Source of the DNA: Pseudomonadota bacterium
GTDB taxonomy: Bacteria; Pseudomonadota; Gammaproteobacteria; Steroidobacterales; Woeseiaceae
DNA: 64,000 nucleotides
NCBI GenBank assembly: GCA_022560695.1
Contig: JADFSP010000008.1
Location: forward strand, 29,137-93,136
Direction of reading: 5' to 3'
Both the position numbers and the translations under genes were made by a program. The notes below the pieces were generated by a model. That model worked only from the letters and a program-made list of their open reading frames with translations. It was not told where the DNA came from and searched no databases. This document shows, piece after piece, positions 56,364-64,000 of the stretch. Position 1 is the stretch's first letter. Each line of letters begins with the position of its first letter.

Positions 56364-58115
56364 GTGAGTAGTCGAATCGATGCGGGCACGACCGTCGTAT
56401 ATCGGCGGCTCTGGCGCTATGTCGTGCCACATAAATTGATCGGCTTGATTGCAATCGTCGGCATGACAGCGACCGCGCTCATCGAAGCGAGCCTCGTGTA
56501 TTTGCTTGAGCCGCTGATGGATGATGCGCTGGTCGCACAAAATCTTGAAACGGCCAAGTGGATGCCGCTTGCGTTCATCGCGATCTTCATTGCTCGCGGT
56601 ATTGCCGGCTTCTCGACCGAGGCATCGCTCGGCTGGATTGGCCGCAACGTGATCAGTGCCTTGCGCCGCGACGTATTCGGCAAGTTTCTGACTCTGCCGA
56701 CGCGATTTTTTGACAGGCAGAACACGGGACCGCTGCTGTCACGCATGACCTATAACGTCGAAATGGTTGCCGAATCGGTCACCAGCGTCGTTACAATTGC
56801 GGTCAGAGACGTGCTGACCGTCTTCGCAGCATTCGGCGTCATGCTGCTGCAAAGCCCGACACTGACAATATTCATCGCGATCCTGTTTCCGGTGGTTGCT
56901 GTCATTGTGCGCATATTGGGCGTCGCATTCCGCCGTTACAGCAGTCGCATCCAGGACACCGTGGGAGAAGTCACCCAGGTAACAGAGGAGGTCGTGCGTG
57001 GCAACTGGGTGGTCAAGGCGTTCGGCGGCTACGACTACGAGAGACGGCGCCTCAATGAAGTCGACGGCAAGAACAAGAAACAGAACCTGAAATTGATCCG
57101 GGCACGGTCACTCGGCGTCGCCGTCACACAGGTTATTTTCGGATTCGGAATCGCTCTCGTCATATACGTTGCGAGCCAGGAGTCGATCGACGGCAATCTG
57201 ACTCCGGGTCAGTTCATCTCATTCTTCGGTGCGATGATGCTGATGCTGCAACCAGTACGGCGCATCACGAACGTTAACGCGACGTTGCAACGAGGCGTTG
57301 CCGCGGCCGACAGCCTGTTCTCGATCATGGATGAGCCCGATGAGGTGGATACGGGAACTGTCGAGAAGAACCCGGCCGACGGCACCGTGGAATTCCGCAA
57401 TGTCTGCTTCTCTTACGGCGGCGACAGCGGTCTGGTGCTCAAGAATATTTCAGTCAAGGTCGATACGGGCAAGACGCTTGCAATCGTCGGTCACTCGGGC
57501 AGTGGCAAATCGACGCTGATCAGTCTGCTGCCGCGGTTCTATGACCTGGATAGTGGCGATATATTGCTCGACGGTACGCCGATTCGCGACTACACGCTCA
57601 CGAGCCTGCGCGACAATATCAGTCTCGTGAGTCAGGACGTCGTGTTATTCAATGACACCATTGAGAACAATCTGGCGTACGGCCAGCTGCGGCAACATTC
57701 ACGCGCCAAGTTGCTGCAGGCTGCAGAGGCAGCGCACGTGCTCGATTTCGCCAACGATCTGCCGAAGGGCCTGAAGACCATGGTTGGTGACCGCGGTGTC
57801 CTGCTGTCGGGTGGGCAGCGGCAACGAATCGCGATCGGTCGAGCCCTGTTGAAAAATGCGCCGGTGCTGATCCTCGACGAAGCGACATCGTCATTGGATA
57901 CCCTGTCCGAACGGCGCATCCAGGGCGCGCTCAATGAACTCATGAAAAATCGCACGACGCTTGTGATTGCACATCGATTATCGACCGTTGAAAAAGCAGA
58001 TTGCATCATCGTTCTCGATGCTGGCCGCATCATCGAGTCCGGTGCGCACAGTGAATTGTTGGCGGCGAACGGTCATTACGCTGCTCTGTATCGCATGCAA
58101 TTTAGCGACGAGTAA
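56364..58115 (+). CDS. msbA: Lipid A export permease/ATP-binding protein MsbA
   Basis: ABC transporter that flips lipid A-core across the inner membrane. The 583-residue half-transporter has a six-helix membrane domain (residues ~20-310) and an ATPase domain with Walker A GHSGSGKST (~376), signature LLSGGQRQRIAIGRALL, Walker B VLILDEATSSLD and the switch His. The LSRMTYNVEMVAESVTSVVTI and REDIFG-like segments fit MsbA. GTG 56364 is the start. It is followed by lpxK, its usual partner. Confidence 0.96.
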   Translation: MSSRIDAGTTVVYRRLWRYVVPHKLIGLIAIVGMTATALIEASLVYLLEPLMDDALVAQNLETAKWMPLAFIAIFIARGIAGFSTEASLGWIGRNVISALRRDVFGKFLTLPTRFFDRQNTGPLLSRMTYNVEMVAESVTSVVTIAVRDVLTVFAAFGVMLLQSPTLTIFIAILFPVVAVIVRILGVAFRRYSSRIQDTVGEVTQVTEEVVRGNWVVKAFGGYDYERRRLNEVDGKNKKQNLKLIRARSLGVAVTQVIFGFGIALVIYVASQESIDGNLTPGQFISFFGAMMLMLQPVRRITNVNATLQRGVAAADSLFSIMDEPDEVDTGTVEKNPADGTVEFRNVCFSYGGDSGLVLKNISVKVDTGKTLAIVGHSGSGKSTLISLLPRFYDLDSGDILLDGTPIRDYTLTSLRDNISLVSQDVVLFNDTIENNLAYGQLRQHSRAKLLQAAEAAHVLDFANDLPKGLKTMVGDRGVLLSGGQRQRIAIGRALLKNAPVLILDEATSSLDTLSERRIQGALNELMKNRTTLVIAHRLSTVEKADCIIVLDAGRIIESGAHSELLAANGHYAALYRMQFSDE

Positions 58116-58125
58116 TCGAACGCGT

Positions 58126-59163
58126 ATGAAGGACGCCATTTACCGATGGATACAGCGCGTCTGGTACGAGGGCGATCGGGCACATCGATTATTGTTGCCA
58201 TTCGCCTGGCTCTATTGTTTGTTGCTGATGCTGCGCCGCACGATGTACCGCGTTGGAATCTTGCGAATCCACGAGGCTGCTGTACCGGTTATCGTCGTTG
58301 GCAATATCACGGCGGGCGGTACGGGCAAAACTCCTACGACGATCTGGCTCGCGCAGGAAATGCGAGAACGAGGATTTTCGCCAGGCATTGTCAGCCGCGG
58401 TTACGGCGGCAGCAGGTCGAAGTCGTCGATGCGTGTCGATTCTGCCAGCGACCCGGCGATCGTCGGTGACGAGCCGGTATTGATCGCGAAGCGCACCGGG
58501 TGTCCGGTCGTTGTCGATGCGGATCGATTTCGGGCTGCGTCGATGCTCGTTGACGACGGCGCCGACCTGATCATCGCCGATGACGGACTGCAGCATTATG
58601 GCCTCGCGCGGTCTTATGAAATCTGCGTGATCGATGGATCGCGTGGTCTCGGCAACCGCACGCTGCTTCCTGCCGGACCGCTGCGCGAAACAATAGGGCG
58701 CCTCGAGGATGTGGATCAAGTGCTTGTAAACGGGCGTTTGCGCAAGGGGGCAGGGCCATTGTCGGTCGTCGAACAGAATGCGCTGGAATTCGAGCTCATT
58801 GCGACCGAGGTCAGCCGCCTCAATGGATCGTTGACCCGGCCAATCGAACGATTCGCGGGCACGACAGTGCATGGAGTCGCCGCGATCGGCAATCCGCGCC
58901 GCTTTTTTGATCTCTTGCGCAGCCATGGTATTCAGGTCATCGAGCACGCCTATCCGGATCATGCAAGACTGCAGAAAAAGGATATCCACTTCGGTGATGA
59001 CTTCGATATTCTGATGACGGAAAAAGATGCCGTAAAATTTGATCGGCACGTTTCAGACCGGATGTGGTACGTGCCTGTGGATTTGAAAATAGATCCGGTA
59101 CACGCAGCGCCATGGTTGCAGCAAATCGAAACGCGCATGCGCGACGAGCAAGGCAAACAATGA
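58126..59163 (+). CDS. lpxK: Tetraacyldisaccharide 4'-kinase
   Basis: Phosphorylates the disaccharide precursor of lipid A at the 4' position. The 345-residue protein has an N-terminal membrane helix (~residues 22-40) and the P-loop NITAGGTGKTPTT (~60-72), the Kinase-family SRGYGG motif and DDGLQHY, and MTEKDAVKF near the end. ATG 58126 is chosen over the longer frame in msbA. It overlaps kdsB by four bases; a Trm112-like gene found between them in Pseudomonas is not present. Confidence 0.95.
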   Translation: MKDAIYRWIQRVWYEGDRAHRLLLPFAWLYCLLLMLRRTMYRVGILRIHEAAVPVIVVGNITAGGTGKTPTTIWLAQEMRERGFSPGIVSRGYGGSRSKSSMRVDSASDPAIVGDEPVLIAKRTGCPVVVDADRFRAASMLVDDGADLIIADDGLQHYGLARSYEICVIDGSRGLGNRTLLPAGPLRETIGRLEDVDQVLVNGRLRKGAGPLSVVEQNALEFELIATEVSRLNGSLTRPIERFAGTTVHGVAAIGNPRRFFDLLRSHGIQVIEHAYPDHARLQKKDIHFGDDFDILMTEKDAVKFDRHVSDRMWYVPVDLKIDPVHAAPWLQQIETRMRDEQGKQ

Positions 59164-59906
59164 CTGATTTCGTCGTCGTGATTCCGGCACGCTACGCTTC
59201 GGTCCGCTTGCCCGGAAAGGCATTGCGTGAGGTCAATGGCAGGCCAGTTGTCGAGCATGTGTATCGCCGAGGCTGCGAGAGCGGCGCTCGCGAAGTCATC
59301 GTCGCGACAGACGATGACCGCATAGCGGCCGCAGCGAAGGGTTTCGGCGCGAGGGTATGCATGACGGGTGATCGACATCGCTCGGGCACGGAGCGCATTG
59401 CCGAGGTTGCCGACCTCTTCGACTGGAGCGATGACACGATTGTCGTCAATCTTCAGGGTGACGAACCGACGATGCCGGCGGAACTGATCGATCAATGCGC
59501 CGAGCTGCTCGACGATTCCGCGGCCGACCTCTCGACACTGGCGTCACCAATCGCGTCAGAAGCTGACTTCAACAACCCCAACGTCGTCAAAGTGATACTG
59601 AATGAACAGCAAGAGGCGATTTACTTCAGTCGTGCACCGATTCCGTATTCGCGCAACGCCGATCAGCGTGACTCGGCACGGCAGGCGGCCCTGCATCACC
59701 ACGGCATCTATGCGTATCGCTGCAGCGTATTGCGGCGCCTCGTCGCTGCCAACCCATCACCGCTCGAGATCGCCGAAGAACTCGAACAGTTACGCGCGTT
59801 GTCACTTGGCATGATCATCCGTGTCGGCCGCCCCACGATCCGGCCAGGGCATGGCGTGGATACTGAAGAAGATCTCGTGACCGCCGCCAGAGAATTGGCC
59901 GAATGA
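59160..59906 (+). CDS. kdsB: 3-deoxy-manno-octulosonate cytidylyltransferase
   Basis: Activates Kdo as CMP-Kdo for addition to lipid A. The 248-residue protein has VVIPARYASVRLPGKALREV (residues ~4-23), the DDDRI and TGDRHRSGTERIAEV motifs, VNLQGDEPTMPAELI, and the metal-binding HHHGIYAYR and DTEEDL motifs. It receives Kdo from the pathway whose first enzyme, KdsA, is encoded at 5175-6020. Its TGA overlaps the next gene's ATG. Confidence 0.97.
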   Translation: MTDFVVVIPARYASVRLPGKALREVNGRPVVEHVYRRGCESGAREVIVATDDDRIAAAAKGFGARVCMTGDRHRSGTERIAEVADLFDWSDDTIVVNLQGDEPTMPAELIDQCAELLDDSAADLSTLASPIASEADFNNPNVVKVILNEQQEAIYFSRAPIPYSRNADQRDSARQAALHHHGIYAYRCSVLRRLVAANPSPLEIAEELEQLRALSLGMIIRVGRPTIRPGHGVDTEEDLVTAARELAE

Positions 59907-60634
59907 CAAAAAAACCGAATGATCGGTCTGTTTCCGGTGATACCCGGGTCATGCGCGAAGCGCCGCTGCGCGCTCTGAAGCGCCGGGGAAAACACTTTTT
60001 CCGCAAAACGCGTTCGACGGCGGACGTGTTCGCCCGTATCCACGCCGGAAATCGATGGCGTGGACAGGATTCGGTGTCCGGTCCCGGATCGGACACGGCA
60101 GAGACGCGGGCTCTCTTGCAAAAACTGCCGCTGCTGCTACGAGAGATCAAGGTACGATCGATTCTGGACGCGCCTTGTGGCGATCTGTTCTGGATGCGCG
60201 ACCTGGATCTCGATGGCATACAGTACACCGGCATCGATATCGTTCCGGACCTGATCGCGGAAAATCAAAAGCGTTTTGCGTCCTCTGAATATCTGTTTCT
60301 TTGCGCGGATCTGATTTGCGATCCACTACCCCGGGTCGACTTGATCTTGTGCCGCGACTGCCTTGTTCACCTGTCGTTTGAAGACGCACTTGCGGCGCTT
60401 CGAAATATGCAGGCCAGCCAGTCGACGTGGCTGCTGGCGACGACGTTTACGGGTCAGGACACGAATCGGGATATCGCGACCGGGGGATGGCGTACGCTCA
60501 ACCTGGAGGTACAACCCTTCGATTTTCCGTGCCCGAGCGCGCTGCTGGACGAGGAATGCCCTCATCAGGATGGCGCGTATCGCGACAAAATGCTGGGCTT
60601 GTGGCGACTGTCGGATCTTGAAATAGGACGTTAG
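59903..60634 (+). CDS. Class I SAM-dependent methyltransferase
   Basis: A 243-residue protein of the SAM methyltransferase fold: motif I ILDAPCGDLFWM at residues ~87-98, then DIVPDLIAENQKRF and DLILCRDCLVHLS. The N-terminal part has RWRGQDSVSGPGSD, a segment shared with glycan-associated methyltransferases that carry a W...ESVSG.GS motif. The Cys of APCGD is unusual compared with the G-x-G-x-G form. ATG overlaps kdsB stop, so it is in the lipid A/Kdo operon and might methylate a surface glycan, but the substrate is not known. Confidence 0.8.
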   Translation: MTKKPNDRSVSGDTRVMREAPLRALKRRGKHFFRKTRSTADVFARIHAGNRWRGQDSVSGPGSDTAETRALLQKLPLLLREIKVRSILDAPCGDLFWMRDLDLDGIQYTGIDIVPDLIAENQKRFASSEYLFLCADLICDPLPRVDLILCRDCLVHLSFEDALAALRNMQASQSTWLLATTFTGQDTNRDIATGGWRTLNLEVQPFDFPCPSALLDEECPHQDGAYRDKMLGLWRLSDLEIGR

Positions 60635-60635
60635 G

Positions 60636-60670
60636 CGTCCGGCCGCGTCGTTGGCCAGGCACGCCGGACG
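60636..60670. terminator. Hairpin between convergent genes
   Basis: CGTCCGGC near 60636-60643 pairs with GCCGGACG at 60663-60670, with a nested GGCC pair inside. It lies just after the methyltransferase gene and before the end of the reverse gene at 60707. There is no T-run, so a terminator role is probable from position only. Confidence 0.4.
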
Positions 60671-60706
60671 AGGCCGTTACCGACTGCGTAGGGTTTGACG
60701 GCTTGC

Positions 60707-61003
60707 CTATTCTGCGGGTACGGACGCCGGCTCGGCGCTCACGGCTGCTTGTTCGGCGCTCACGGGTGCCTGTTCCGCGGTCACGGGCGTGTGCCCGGCC
60801 GTGTGCTTACCACGACGGTGGTACAGACGCAGCAGAAAGATCGATATGCCGTACATGCAGCAAAGCACGCCGAGGCCGAGGTAGTAAAAGGACTGCACGT
60901 ACTCAAAGCCCAGGTACAATCCGGTGGCGAAGAACAACAGGCCCAGCAAGAACCAGAATTGCGGGATTCTTTCGTAGATCGGTGTCGGTAACCACATAAT
61001 CAT
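60707..61003 (-). CDS. Small membrane protein with C-terminal heptapeptide repeat
   Basis: A 98-residue protein with two membrane helices (about residues 15-32 and 38-60 in MIMWLPTPIYERIPQF... numbering) and a cytoplasmic or periplasmic tail. The tail has near four copies of a seven-residue repeat, V-T/S-A-E-Q/P-A-x, encoded by a 21-base DNA repeat (60710-60786). ATG 61003 is preferred to the upstream start. No function is recognised; low-complexity tails like this are often variable in length. Confidence 0.55.
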   Translation of the reverse strand: MIMWLPTPIYERIPQFWFLLGLLFFATGLYLGFEYVQSFYYLGLGVLCCMYGISIFLLRLYHRRGKHTAGHTPVTAEQAPVSAEQAAVSAEPASVPAE

Positions 61004-61155
61004 GCTCACAAGTCGCCGTTGGGTTTTCAAGACCAAAAGATGCTCCGAGACACGTATTCACAACAGGCTGCATTTCACAAAACCGGTTATTCGGCTCGAA
61101 ATTGAGCCGAATTTGAGACCTGCTTCACATAACATCGCGCCCCCGATCGAACCGA

Positions 61156-62301
61156 TCAATGAGAAATTCTCCGCTTCGCCCTTGCAACTTGCCGCTGCGC
61201 GTACTGTCGCAGCTCTTGATCCGTGATCAGATCAACCCAGGCGGCGGATTCCACCGGATCGCGGTGAGCGTGACGATGAATGATTCTGTAGTAAGCCATA
61301 TCCTTGGCTCGAGTATGGACCAGCGAATCGGCCAGTTGTTTGGCCAAATGTATGTCACGTTGTGCGACCTCCATAAAGAGATCGTTAAACAAATGGTACT
61401 GGAGGCGCGGATCGTCCATCGAGGATATGGCAGTTAGAGCCGATAGCGGATCCGCCTCGGCGATTTTCCGTATCACGACGGCCAAGTACTTATTTCGATG
61501 ATCTGAGTTCGCTAATCGATTTGCATAGCCTATAGCACGGCCGCCTTCTTGCCTGGCGAGATAATGACCGAGATGGATGATCGCCTCTCGTTGCATCTTT
61601 GCTGAATCCATTACATTTACTTGATCAAATGCGCTGGCAGGTGATAGATCGGCGAGCCGATATAAGTATCGCGCACGGCTTTCACTGTCGGGAGCGATCC
61701 CGGTGATCGCACTAATCCGTCGTGTCGCCGTGTTGCCCATATAGCCATATGCGCTGAACATCGACTGAGCCGCGACTTTGCGATCAAATTCATCTGGCAG
61801 CTGCACCGCTTCTTGCAATGCGCTTTCGAGATCCTCGATCGCCCAGAGCTTCCAGACTTGTTTCACAATGCCATCTTGCAACACGATCGTGTCCGATTGG
61901 GCAAGTGCTAATGCCGAACGTGGATCCAGTTCTGTTAGCCGGCCAAAGAAAACCAGCAGCGTTGTGTGCCGGTCGTCGTAGTCGTCTATTCGGTTGGCAT
62001 CGAAGATCAATCTCTGCAAAGTCGCCGAGTCGGCTTCAGCCGCGATTTCAAACAGGACGCGCTTTTTTTCGAATTCGCTGACGTTGGCTATTGCACGTTT
62101 AACGGACTCGATGTCGGTGGGCCGTTCGACCGCAGCAGGCCGCGCCGGAACAGTCGCATCGATCGAATCGATGACGGGACAAGACATGCTAGGGGCTGGG
62201 TCAGGTATGTGGGTTGGCGCAGGCTTGCGATCCACGATGGCGACGACTGTAGCGCCGCCTAACACGACACCAATGCCGATCGTCAGTAGAATGCGGAACA
62301 C
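61156..62301 (-). CDS. Hypothetical membrane-anchored helical-repeat protein
   Basis: A 381-residue protein that starts with a signal anchor (residues ~3-23, ILLTIGIGVVLGGATVVAIV) and a Pro-rich linker, then has repeated helical units of ~30-40 residues with conserved positions such as LDPRSALALAQ, LESALQEAVQL, LSPASAFDQV, and ADPLSALTAISSMDDPR. This looks like a TPR/HEAT-like or Sel1-like solenoid that may bind peptides or partners. GTG 62301 has AGGGAG upstream. It is in no operon; the gene is reverse to its neighbours. Not recognised as a named family. Confidence 0.6.
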   Translation of the reverse strand: MFRILLTIGIGVVLGGATVVAIVDRKPAPTHIPDPAPSMSCPVIDSIDATVPARPAAVERPTDIESVKRAIANVSEFEKKRVLFEIAAEADSATLQRLIFDANRIDDYDDRHTTLLVFFGRLTELDPRSALALAQSDTIVLQDGIVKQVWKLWAIEDLESALQEAVQLPDEFDRKVAAQSMFSAYGYMGNTATRRISAITGIAPDSESRARYLYRLADLSPASAFDQVNVMDSAKMQREAIIHLGHYLARQEGGRAIGYANRLANSDHRNKYLAVVIRKIAEADPLSALTAISSMDDPRLQYHLFNDLFMEVAQRDIHLAKQLADSLVHTRAKDMAYYRIIHRHAHRDPVESAAWVDLITDQELRQYAQRQVARAKRRISH

Positions 62302-62396
62302 AGCTTAACTCCCTGGTCGGACTTCCCGCACGCTGGCCTGCAGTATACCTTGAATCACTAGGTATTGGAATTCCGGGACAGTAGAAAATTCTCTAA

Positions 62397-62867
62397 ATGA
62401 TTGAGTTTAAAGAAAAAATTTCCGTTTTATTCGTTTGCATGGGCAATATCTGCCGCTCGCCGACCGCGGAAGGCGTGTTTCGAAAATTCGTAGCCGACGC
62501 AGGGAGGGAATCCGAGTTTGAGATTGATTCCGCGGGGACCATCGGTTATCACGTAGGACATATGGCTGATAATCGCATGCGGTCGGTGGCGCAAGGACGC
62601 GGGTACCGGCTCGAAAGCATCGCGCGCCAGATCAAGCTCACCGACTTCGACCACTTCGATTTGATCGTCACCATGGATGATGCAAATTTTCATGATGTGA
62701 GCGCAATGAACCCCGGTTCCGGGGCCGAGCTTGTTCGCATGTGCGATTACTGTGAAAAGTTTGATGAGACCGAGGTCCCTGATCCCTACTATGGCGGTGA
62801 AGCGGGCTTTCACAAGGTGATCGACATCCTCGAGGATGCATGCGCGAACCTGCTGCGACAAAGTTAA
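62397..62867 (+). CDS. Low-molecular-weight protein-tyrosine-phosphatase family protein
   Basis: A 156-residue phosphatase with the P-loop VCMGNICRSPTAEGV (Cys14 nucleophile, Arg20) and the general-acid DP in EVPDPYYGGEAGF. LMW-PTP proteins act on tyrosine-phosphate or, in bacteria next to fructosamine kinase genes, on ribulosamine 5-phosphate (family knowledge). The gene ends 26 bases before the GTG of the fructosamine-kinase gene, suggesting an operon and the latter role. In Pseudomonas a LMW-PTP gene follows kdsB; here two extra genes separate them. Confidence 0.92.
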   Translation: MIEFKEKISVLFVCMGNICRSPTAEGVFRKFVADAGRESEFEIDSAGTIGYHVGHMADNRMRSVAQGRGYRLESIARQIKLTDFDHFDLIVTMDDANFHDVSAMNPGSGAELVRMCDYCEKFDETEVPDPYYGGEAGFHKVIDILEDACANLLRQS

Positions 62868-62892
62868 CCCCCATATTGAAGGTCGAACAACT

Positions 62893-63792
62893 GTGAGCGG
62901 AGCCTATCCTTCGATCTTAGATGAACTAGGTCGCGGCGCACCCGTAAAGCTGGTGAGCATCGGTGGTGGGTGCATCGCAAACGCTCGCGTCGCGACCTTT
63001 GAAGACGGTTCGAAAGTCTTTGTTAAATGTGCGGTAGGCGCGCCCAAAATGTTCAAACCCAATATGTTCAAACGTGAAGCAGAAGGTCTGCGCGCTTTAG
63101 CTGCGGCGGCTGCCATTCGGGTGCCGGACGTGCTTGCGGTTGACGAGCAAGCTCTGGTACTCGAAATGATCCGGCAAGCTCCGAAGAAGCGAGGTTTTTT
63201 TGAGGCTTTCGGCCAAAACTTCGCGCTGTTGCACAGTCACCGAGGTAAGGCCTGTGGCTTTGGGCACGACAATTTCATCGGTTCCACCAGTCAGCTCAAT
63301 CAACCTCTGGGCGGCCCATGGGATGAGGCTGCCGATGATGGATCCACCTGGCCTGAATTCTTCATGGAACGCCGTCTGCGCTTCCAGGTTCGTCTGGCGA
63401 TGAGCGAGGGCTACGGTTCCGAACTCGAACATCTGCTGGGCCGTGCCGAGACACGCATCATTGAACTTTTAAGCACAACGATCGAGGTTCCGAGCATTCT
63501 GCACGGTGATCTTTGGAGCGGCAATTTTATGGTCGATGATCGTGGCGAGGCCTGTTTGATCGATCCAGCCGTTTACTACGGGCATCGAGAGGCAGACCTG
63601 GCGATGACGCGGCTCTTTGGAGGCTTCGAGCCTACGTTCTACGACGCTTACGCGGAGGCATGGCCGTTGGACCCGGGTCATGAAGATCGTCTGCCGATCT
63701 ATCAGCTCTACCACCTCCTGAACCACTTGAACTTGTTCGGCGGTGGATACTTCGGGCAAAGCAAGCGCATTTTGCAACATTACGCGCGTTAG
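62893..63792 (+). CDS. Fructosamine/ribulosamine kinase family protein
   Basis: A 299-residue kinase of the FN3K family (aminoglycoside phosphotransferase fold). The family motifs are GGGCIANARV in the N-lobe, LLHSH, FGHDNFIGSTSQLN, the catalytic HGDLWSGNF (~203-211) and CLIDPAVYYGHREADLAM (metal-binding Asp), and YQLYHLLNHLNLFGGGY. Bacterial members mostly phosphorylate ribulosamines or erythrulosamines on proteins, after which the adduct decomposes (family knowledge). GTG 62893 is chosen, as it starts the conserved region; an ATG at 62836 lies within the phosphatase gene. The pairing with the phosphatase supports a deglycation role. Confidence 0.9.
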   Translation: MSGAYPSILDELGRGAPVKLVSIGGGCIANARVATFEDGSKVFVKCAVGAPKMFKPNMFKREAEGLRALAAAAAIRVPDVLAVDEQALVLEMIRQAPKKRGFFEAFGQNFALLHSHRGKACGFGHDNFIGSTSQLNQPLGGPWDEAADDGSTWPEFFMERRLRFQVRLAMSEGYGSELEHLLGRAETRIIELLSTTIEVPSILHGDLWSGNFMVDDRGEACLIDPAVYYGHREADLAMTRLFGGFEPTFYDAYAEAWPLDPGHEDRLPIYQLYHLLNHLNLFGGGYFGQSKRILQHYAR

Positions 63793-63799
63793 CATGAGC

Positions 63800-64000
63800 T
63801 TATTGGTCTGCATCAACTGCAATGTCAGTAGGTGACGAATCGTGATCAAGCGCCTTCGTATACCAAAGCAAAGAAGCAAAACCCAAGGCCATCGGAACAG
63901 CAGCCCAGAGCAGGCCCTGCCACTGCCATTGATACAGGAACCAGCCGGAGCTCAAAGCCGCAATGGCCTGGATGGAAAACACCAGGAAGTCGTTGACTGA
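63800..64000 (-). CDS. MFS transporter, C-terminal end (partial)
   Basis: The reverse frame from the right edge to 63800 encodes two membrane helices (FSIQAIAALSSGWFLYQWQW and AAVPMALGFASLLWYT) and a hydrophilic tail ending in VDADQ. The pattern ND.LVFSIQAIAALSSGWFL is typical of the last two helices of major facilitator family transporters, close to a QALASLSSG form. The rest of the gene is outside the window. Substrate unknown. It is convergent with the fructosamine-kinase gene, with only seven bases between. Confidence 0.7.
   Translation of the reverse strand, partial: SVNDFLVFSIQAIAALSSGWFLYQWQWQGLLWAAVPMALGFASLLWYTKALDHDSSPTDIAVDADQ

Noticed and set aside
60710..60786. Repeats in 60710-60786 as a CRISPR array
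   Set aside because: Units are 21 bases, contiguous without spacers, and in frame in a coding region.

Overview
The window is a 64-kb piece of a moderately GC-rich gammaproteobacterial chromosome, almost fully coding, with about 70 genes. Two kinds of synteny place it. The block rpfE-like / recJ / prfB / lysS and the metal-dependent type of KdsA resemble Xanthomonadales. The block nagZ / methylthioinosine phosphorylase / csiV / mfd / lol / DUF2062 / comEC / exbBD / lpxK / kdsB / LMW phosphatase resembles Pseudomonas. I therefore infer an environmental gammaproteobacterium outside the enterics, possibly a Woeseia/Steroidobacter/Xanthomonadales-like lineage; the species cannot be named from the sequence alone.

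Layout: (1) 1-8.7 kb is a co-directional housekeeping run: dnaE end, accA, tilS, pyrG, kdsA, eno, ftsB, truD. (2) 8.7-13.58 kb is an accessory island between truD and smr/surE. It holds a DUF4760-like membrane-anchored protein, an orphan integron-cassette-like membrane gene, a sodium:solute symporter and two small AT-richer membrane-protein genes, separated by copies of a short hairpin repeat (GTCCGCT...AGCGGAC type). (3) 13.58-18 kb is the smr (reverse), surE, pcm, yqaA, nlpD, rpoS stationary-phase block. (4) 18-24 kb is an Mth938-like gene, rpfE-like, recJ, prfB (with programmed +1 frameshift) and lysS. (5) 24.2-29.2 kb is ygfZ, then a complete succinate dehydrogenase operon with two dedicated assembly factors (SDHAF4-like and SdhE) and a YgfX-like gene. 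(6) 29.4-32.4 kb is the sigma-E operon rpoE-rseA-rseB-rseC with a recognisable autoregulatory promoter, plus a glutaredoxin-like gene. (7) 32.5-41.4 kb is lepA, lepB, a DUF4845 gene, rnc, era, recO, pdxJ, acpS, a PolB-type exonuclease and rlmD. (8) 41.5-48.9 kb is nagZ, MTI phosphorylase, a PAS-degenerate GGDEF protein, then reverse csiV and mfd and a small exported protein. (9) 49.1-60.6 kb is an envelope cluster: lolC, lolE-like, lolD, DUF2062, comEC, exbB, exbD, msbA, lpxK, kdsB and a methyltransferase. (10) 60.7-64 kb has two reverse hypothetical membrane-anchored genes, a LMW phosphatase/fructosamine-kinase pair that looks like a protein-deglycation module, and the end of an MFS transporter.

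Functionally, the window concentrates envelope biogenesis: Kdo synthesis (kdsA, kdsB), lipid A flipping and phosphorylation (msbA, lpxK), lipoprotein export (lol), signal peptidase, murein recycling (nagZ), division (ftsB, nlpD) and envelope-stress sensing (rpoE operon). I found no CRISPR array, tRNA, rRNA, prophage or intact insertion sequence. The least explained parts are the 8.7-13.58 kb island with its hairpin repeats and cassette-like gene, several dispersed palindromic repeats placed inside operons (for example directly abutting the rseC start codon), and a few uncharacterised genes (61156-62301, 60707-61003, 59903-60634).
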